Assembly (NCBI GenBank): GCA_014240365.1
Contig: JAAZXC010000010.1
Coordinates: 1-39,212 of the forward strand
Origin: Acidimicrobiales bacterium
GTDB taxonomy: Bacteria > Actinomycetota > Acidimicrobiia > Acidimicrobiales > MedAcidi-G1
Reading direction: 5' to 3'
Length of the DNA stretch: 39,212 nucleotides
The first letter of the stretch is position 1. Each line of letters starts with the position of its first letter. The notes below the pieces were generated by a model that had not been told where the DNA came from, ran no database searches, and worked only from the letters and a program-made list of their open reading frames with translations. The position numbers were made by a program, and so were the translations under genes. Of the stretch, positions 35,211 to 39,212 are shown one piece after another.

Positions 35211-36629
35211 ATGAGCGACCTGGTTGCCGCCCTTGACCCGGAGAGGGTGCAGGTAGGCGATGTCGCCCGGCGCCTCTACAGCAGGGATGCCTCGGTGCTA
35301 CGTGGCGGGCGGGCCGGCGTGATCTGCTTTCCCGTGACCACCGCTGAGGTGTCGGCGTGCGTGGTGGCCGCTGTGGCCCACGGCCGCGACTTCGTGGTGC
35401 GTGGTGCAGGAACTGGACTGGCGGGTGGAGCGGTGCCCTGTGACGAGCCGGTCATGATCGTGCTCACCCGCATGGACCGCATCCTGGAGGTGGACGAGTC
35501 GCGACGGCTGGCATGGGTGGAGCCGGGGGTCGTGAACCTGGACCTCAGCCGGCATCTGGGCGGCACCGGCCTCCACTTCGCCCCGGATCCCTCCAGCCAG
35601 CAGTCCTGCACGATCGGCGGGAATGTCGCCAACAACTCCGGAGGCCCGCACTGCCTGTTGTATGGGGTGACCAGTGCCCATGTCCTGGCCGTGGAGGTCG
35701 TCCTGCCTGATGGTGAGGTGGTGGTGCTGGGCAATGAGGAGGGCGACTCTGTCGGCTACGACCTGCGGGGGGCCTTTGTGGGTGGGGAGGGAACCCTCGG
35801 GATAGCGACGCGGATCTGTGTCCGCCTGACCGAGGATCCACCGGAGGTGGCAACCCTCCTACTGGACTTCATGAGCGTGGGCGCTGCCGCCGAGACCGTC
35901 AGCGCCATCATCGCCGCTGGAATGATCCCGGCCGCCCTCGAGATGATGGACCAGCGGGTGGTGGAGGCCGTCGAGCCATTCGTGAACGCCGGATATCCGA
36001 CCGACGCCGCCGCTGTGCTCATCGTGGAACTCGACGGGCAGCCGGCCGGTGTGGCCGACGAGATCATGCGTATCGGGGAACTGGCCAGCACCCATGGAGC
36101 ACGGTCGGTGCGTGTTGCGGCCGACGAGGGGGAGCGGGAACGAATCTGGAAGGGACGAAAGAGTGCCTTCGGGGCCATCGCTGTGATCAAACCCGACTAC
36201 TACCTGAACGACACGGTGATACCCAGGACCAAGCTGGCCGAGGTGGTCGAGCGCATATACGAGATCGTGGAGGAGCAGGACCTCATTGTCATGAACGTCT
36301 TCCATGCGGGAGACGGAAACCTCCACCCGCTACTCCTATTCGACGCCAGGGAGGAAGGGGTGATGGAGCGCGTGCTGGCTGCCGGGGAGGAGATCGTGCG
36401 TGTTTCGGTGGCTGCCGGTGGGGTCCTGTCCGGTGAGCACGGCATCGGGCTGGAGAAGAAGCGCTTCATGTCACTGCAGTTCAGCCCCGCCGACCTGGAG
36501 GTCCAGAGCCGGTTACGGGCGGCGTTTGATCCGGACGGTCGCGCCAATCCGGCCAAGGTACTGCCGAGCGGCGCCTCGTGTGGCCACGTGACCAGCCTCG
36601 GCCGCCTGCCTGAGGGGACATGGGTATGA
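35211..36629 (+). CDS. glcD: Glycolate oxidase, FAD-binding subunit GlcD
   Basis: A 472-residue FAD-linked oxidase of the VAO/PCMH fold. VVRGAGTGLAGGAVP binds FAD pyrophosphate, CTIGGNVANNSGGPHCLLYGVTSAHVL follows, and the C-terminal domain has NVFHAGDGNLHP with conserved His residues and GEHGIGLEKKRFM. It oxidises glycolate (or D-lactate-type 2-hydroxy acids) to the 2-oxo acid. ATG 35211 begins the family's usual N-terminus. The stop overlaps glcE as ATGA, and glcF follows the same way, so GlcDEF form one complex from one operon. D-lactate dehydrogenase activity cannot be ruled out, but the three-gene order favours glycolate. Confidence 0.93.
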   Translation: MSDLVAALDPERVQVGDVARRLYSRDASVLRGGRAGVICFPVTTAEVSACVVAAVAHGRDFVVRGAGTGLAGGAVPCDEPVMIVLTRMDRILEVDESRRLAWVEPGVVNLDLSRHLGGTGLHFAPDPSSQQSCTIGGNVANNSGGPHCLLYGVTSAHVLAVEVVLPDGEVVVLGNEEGDSVGYDLRGAFVGGEGTLGIATRICVRLTEDPPEVATLLLDFMSVGAAAETVSAIIAAGMIPAALEMMDQRVVEAVEPFVNAGYPTDAAAVLIVELDGQPAGVADEIMRIGELASTHGARSVRVAADEGERERIWKGRKSAFGAIAVIKPDYYLNDTVIPRTKLAEVVERIYEIVEEQDLIVMNVFHAGDGNLHPLLLFDAREEGVMERVLAAGEEIVRVSVAAGGVLSGEHGIGLEKKRFMSLQFSPADLEVQSRLRAAFDPDGRANPAKVLPSGASCGHVTSLGRLPEGTWV

Positions 36630-37516
36630 CCGTCGGAGATGGCCGCATGGAGGCCTTCCGTTCCGAGGTGGGTGACTCCGGTGCGGTCTGCGTGAGGGGA
36701 GGTGCCACCCGTTGGGGGGTCGGCGGCGGATCCGCTGGTGCACGCGAGGTGTCGGCACCCGTCGGGATAATGGCCCTGGAGCCCGCCGAGATGACGGTCA
36801 TGGTCGGGGCCGGCACCACCCTCACGGAGTTGGCCGGTGAGTTGGCGGTACACGGCCTGGAGGTCGGCATGGATGGACCGCAGGGTTCGACGGTGGGAGG
36901 TGCCCTGGCTGTGGGCCGAAGTGCGTTGCGTCGGCGAAGGGTTGGGCAGATCGCCGACGTCCTCCTCCAGGCGGACTGCGTGGGAGCTGACGGTGTGGCC
37001 TTCACCGCCGGGGGCCCGACCGTGAAGAACGTGACCGGCTACGACCTCTGCCGACTCCTCGTCGGGTCGCTGGGAACCCTTGCTCTCGTGGGGCGGGTCA
37101 TCCTGAGAACTCGTCCCGTGCCCGTCTGCTCGGTCTGGTTGGCCGGAGAGGTGGAGCCCGACCTGGTCTTGGAGGCCACCTACCGGCCGGCGAGTGTCCT
37201 GTGGGACGGCGCCCGGACCTCGGTGCTGCTGGAAGGACACGGAGCGGATGTGGACCAGATGGTCGAGACGCTGGCGCGCCTCGGTCTGGCGGCTGCGGAA
37301 CCACCCGTACTGGCGCCGGGTCGGGGGCGTTGGAGCGGACTATTGCCAGATGGCGGGGTGCTGGAGGTCGGCGCCGGGGTGGTCCACCAACCCGACGACT
37401 CCGGCCCGCCGATCGTGTCCGAGGGCGTCCTCAACCTTGCGGCGCGGATGCGGGCGTCGTTCGACCCTTCGGGTCGACTGAATCCGGGTCGGGACCCATA
37501 CTCGAGGGCGGCATGA
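36626..37516 (+). CDS. glcE: Glycolate oxidase, FAD-binding subunit GlcE
   Basis: A 296-residue shorter paralogue of GlcD containing the FAD-binding half: VRGGATRWGVGGG, TVMVGAGTTLTELAGELAVHGLEVGMDGPQGSTVGGALAVG, and PTVKNVTGYDLCRLLVGSLGTLALV, which is typical of GlcE. The C-terminal MRASFDPSGRLNPGR matches the family end. Start ATG 36626 overlaps the GlcD stop (ATGA); ATG 36620 is also in frame. It forms the heterotrimer with GlcD and GlcF. Confidence 0.93.
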   Translation: MTVGDGRMEAFRSEVGDSGAVCVRGGATRWGVGGGSAGAREVSAPVGIMALEPAEMTVMVGAGTTLTELAGELAVHGLEVGMDGPQGSTVGGALAVGRSALRRRRVGQIADVLLQADCVGADGVAFTAGGPTVKNVTGYDLCRLLVGSLGTLALVGRVILRTRPVPVCSVWLAGEVEPDLVLEATYRPASVLWDGARTSVLLEGHGADVDQMVETLARLGLAAAEPPVLAPGRGRWSGLLPDGGVLEVGAGVVHQPDDSGPPIVSEGVLNLAARMRASFDPSGRLNPGRDPYSRAA

Positions 37517-38697
37517 CTGTCCTCGGCCCTCTTGGCCTTTCAGGTGATTCCCTTGCCGCCTGTGTGCAGTGCGGCCTCTGTCTGCCGCACTGCCCCACGT
37601 ATCGGGTGACCGGCGACGAGAGCCGTTCGCCGCGTGGCCGGATCTCGTTGATGGCTGCAGCGGAGCTCGAAGGAGCTCCCATGGACAGCGAGTGGTTGGC
37701 ATCCATGTCGACTTGTGTTCAGTGTCTGGGGTGTGAGACGGCGTGTCCTTCGGGGGTGCCGTTCGAGGAGCTCATCTCCAGGACACGTGCTGTCATGTCC
37801 AGCAACCGCCGGCCGCCACTCAGGATCCGACTCGGCCTCCGTCTGCTTGGCCGGCCCCGACTGCCCAGATGGGGGGTGAGCGTCCTGGCGGTGGCCCAGC
37901 GGCTTCACCTGGTTCCACGGACCGGCCTTCTGCCGGCCCGCCTACCCCTGGGCGGCCGCCACCGCCGATCGGCGCCCGGTGGTGACCTGCTGGTCTTTAC
38001 GGGCTGCGTGATGGATGCCTGCCAACCTGAGATCCATGACGCAGTGGAGGATGTCCTGGTAGCGGGGGGCCGCAGCGTTGAACGCACCGGGGCGGCCGTG
38101 GGTTGTTGCGGGGCGCTGCACGCCCACGCTGGTCTGCACGAGGAGGCGGTTGCCCGGGCAGGGATGGTTATCGCGGCACTGCCCGGAGATCGGCCCATCC
38201 TCGTGGATTCGGCCGGGTGTGGCGCTGCGTTGAAGCGCTACGGGGGACTCCTTGGGACGCCGGCTGCTGCAGCCTTCTCAGCCAGGGTCTTCGACGTGCA
38301 CGAATGGCTGGCCGCGAATATGGAGGTACTGCCGGAACCGTCGGGCCGATCAGCTGAACCGGTGGTGGTCCAGGATCCGTGCCACCTACGCCACGCCCAG
38401 GGTGTCCACGGTGCGGTCCGCGACGTGGTGGGCCCCTACGCCACCCTTGTCGAGCTGGATGACGAGGGCCTCTGCTGTGGAGCCGGGGGAGCATTCCAGA
38501 TGATGGAGCCGGAACTGGCCACCGAGGTGCGCGGGCGCAAACTGGCCGCCATTGGACGTGCCTTCGAACGGTCTGGGGCCCGTACGGTGATCAGCGCCAA
38601 CCCCGGCTGTGCCATGTACCTCGAAGCCGCCGGACTGGAAGTGAGGCACCCGATGCAAGTTGTCGCAGAGGCACTGGAGGATCGCCTTGGCCGGTGA
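37513..38697 (+). CDS. glcF: Glycolate oxidase, iron-sulfur subunit GlcF
   Basis: A 394-residue protein beginning at ATG 37513, which overlaps the GlcE stop (ATGA). Two ferredoxin-type clusters CVQCGLCLPHCP and CVQCLGCETACP bind 4Fe-4S centres. Two CCG domains follow (GCVMDACQPEIH with VGCCGALHAHAG, and DPCHLRHAQG with GLCCGAGGAFQMM), as in heterodisulfide-reductase-like electron carriers. It carries electrons from GlcD/E toward the membrane quinone pool. The last ~11 bases overlap the TTG start of the next small gene. Confidence 0.94.
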   Translation: MTVLGPLGLSGDSLAACVQCGLCLPHCPTYRVTGDESRSPRGRISLMAAAELEGAPMDSEWLASMSTCVQCLGCETACPSGVPFEELISRTRAVMSSNRRPPLRIRLGLRLLGRPRLPRWGVSVLAVAQRLHLVPRTGLLPARLPLGGRHRRSAPGGDLLVFTGCVMDACQPEIHDAVEDVLVAGGRSVERTGAAVGCCGALHAHAGLHEEAVARAGMVIAALPGDRPILVDSAGCGAALKRYGGLLGTPAAAAFSARVFDVHEWLAANMEVLPEPSGRSAEPVVVQDPCHLRHAQGVHGAVRDVVGPYATLVELDDEGLCCGAGGAFQMMEPELATEVRGRKLAAIGRAFERSGARTVISANPGCAMYLEAAGLEVRHPMQVVAEALEDRLGR

Positions 38698-38890
38698 GTT
38701 CGCCGAGCTCAGGGCCCGCTTGGAAGCCATCTCCGAGGAGATGTCCGACCTTGCGATAATGCGCCTGCGCGAGTCGATCGATGCGGGCGGCACCGAGTTG
38801 CCCGTCGACGAGCGGAGGCTCACCCGGGCGCGCCGTGCGGTGGACAAGGCGGTGCATCTGCTGGACGAGCCCGACGACGCCGGTTGGTGA
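38687..38890 (+). CDS. Small helical protein downstream of glcF
   Basis: A 67-residue protein from TTG 38687, with GGAGG 6 bases upstream inside glcF. It is all-helical in look: EFAELRARLEAISEEMSDLAIMRLRESID, a short GGTELPV link, then DERRLTRARRAVDKAVHLLDEP. Not recognised. Overlap with glcF suggests cotranscription. It is convergent with fbiC, ending 26 bases from it. The strong ribosome site and regular helices argue that it is real. Confidence 0.62.
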   Translation: MAGEFAELRARLEAISEEMSDLAIMRLRESIDAGGTELPVDERRLTRARRAVDKAVHLLDEPDDAGW

Positions 38891-38916
38891 TACGTCCGTC
38901 AGCGTCACAGGGCGGA

Positions 38917-39212
38917 TCAGATGCTCACCAACGGGATGAGGGTTCGCCCGTCGTCCTCCCGGACCACCTTGAGAGAGTGACCTCGCTCCACCCTCCCGTA
39001 GATGGTCGTGCGCTGTTCGAGTGTCCGACCCAACGGAGCCACCAGGCCCTCGAGGTCCTCCTGACGGACCTGCTGTCCGTGCTGGGCGCCGGCGGCACGC
39101 GAGATGTTCTCGTCTATGAGGGTCCCGCCAAGGTCGTTCACCCCGGCCTGGAGCAACTGTCGGACTCCGTCGAAGCCGATCTTCACCCACGAGGCCTGGA
39201 TGTTGTCGATGA
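38917..39212 (-). CDS. fbiC: FO synthase, CofH-like C-terminal end (partial)
   Basis: The last 98 residues of a radical-SAM enzyme of coenzyme F420 synthesis; the start is outside the window. IDNIQASWVKIGFDGVRQLLQAGVNDLGGTLIDENISRAAGAQHGQ is the characteristic CofH/FbiC C-terminal region, followed by a final LEGLVAPLGRTLEQRTTIYG. The family joins the 5-amino-uracil ribityl precursor and tyrosine to make the deazaflavin FO. Whether this is fused FbiC or separate CofH cannot be seen; in actinobacteria it is usually FbiC. F420 would serve the LLM-type oxidoreductase at 9659. Confidence 0.9.
   Translation of the reverse strand, partial: IDNIQASWVKIGFDGVRQLLQAGVNDLGGTLIDENISRAAGAQHGQQVRQEDLEGLVAPLGRTLEQRTTIYGRVERGHSLKVVREDDGRTLIPLVSI

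Overview
The window is GC-rich, densely packed chromosomal DNA from an actinobacterium. An Acidimicrobiia-like lineage, plausibly marine or freshwater and plausibly known from a metagenome, fits best; this is inferred from gene content and not proven. The actinobacterial markers are a DUF3151 protein, an FbiC-type F420 synthase, a LexA box of the TCGAAC-N4-GTTCGA type, and mycobacterial-style steroid catabolism enzymes. About 41 genes are supported. There is no rRNA, tRNA, CRISPR array, insertion sequence or prophage.

Left part (1-11456): a lipid/steroid catabolism block. On the minus strand there is a FadE26/FadE27-like acyl-CoA dehydrogenase pair (the second one broken by the window edge), another acyl-CoA dehydrogenase, and glycine dehydrogenase gcvP under a tandem glycine riboswitch. 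On the plus strand there is a DUF35 OB-fold protein that has lost its zinc cysteines, its Ltp3-like thiolase partner, an EchA20-like ring-opening crotonase, a sugar nucleotidyltransferase, a luciferase-like (possibly F420) oxidoreductase and an EchA19-like enoyl-CoA hydratase. The first ~100 bases read as a glycosyltransferase joined in frame to the dehydrogenase, which looks like an assembly chimera.

Middle (11472-14050): an HAD nucleotidase, a short-chain dehydrogenase, an AlkB-type DNA/RNA demethylase with a perfect SOS box, and a lone small membrane protein with its own strong terminator.

Surface-glycan region (14194-26521): two membrane-anchored SGNH proteins, a DUF2304/GT2 pair, a GNAT-like protein, a NodB polysaccharide deacetylase flanked by two paralogous multi-membrane glycosyltransferases, a UDP-galactopyranose-mutase-like flavoprotein, and two more membrane glycosyltransferases. 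Many genes overlap by 1-4 bases, so this is an operon set for building and modifying an envelope polysaccharide or glycolipid.

26522-27305 is a 784-base gap between convergent genes with no credible gene but many stable hairpins. It is the best candidate here for an undescribed element, possibly a large structured RNA.

Right part (27306-39212): housekeeping and central metabolism. It holds a CopD-like membrane protein, a glycerophosphodiesterase, a divergent pyruvate kinase, DUF3151, mobA-like, rhodanese and RNase D genes, a ClC channel with CBS domains, a glcDEF glycolate oxidase operon, and the C-terminal end of fbiC. Glycolate oxidation to glyoxylate and the riboswitch-controlled glycine cleavage enzyme could work together in using glycolate, but that link is inference. 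Identifications by named mycobacterial homologue rest on recalled sequence similarity, not on a search.
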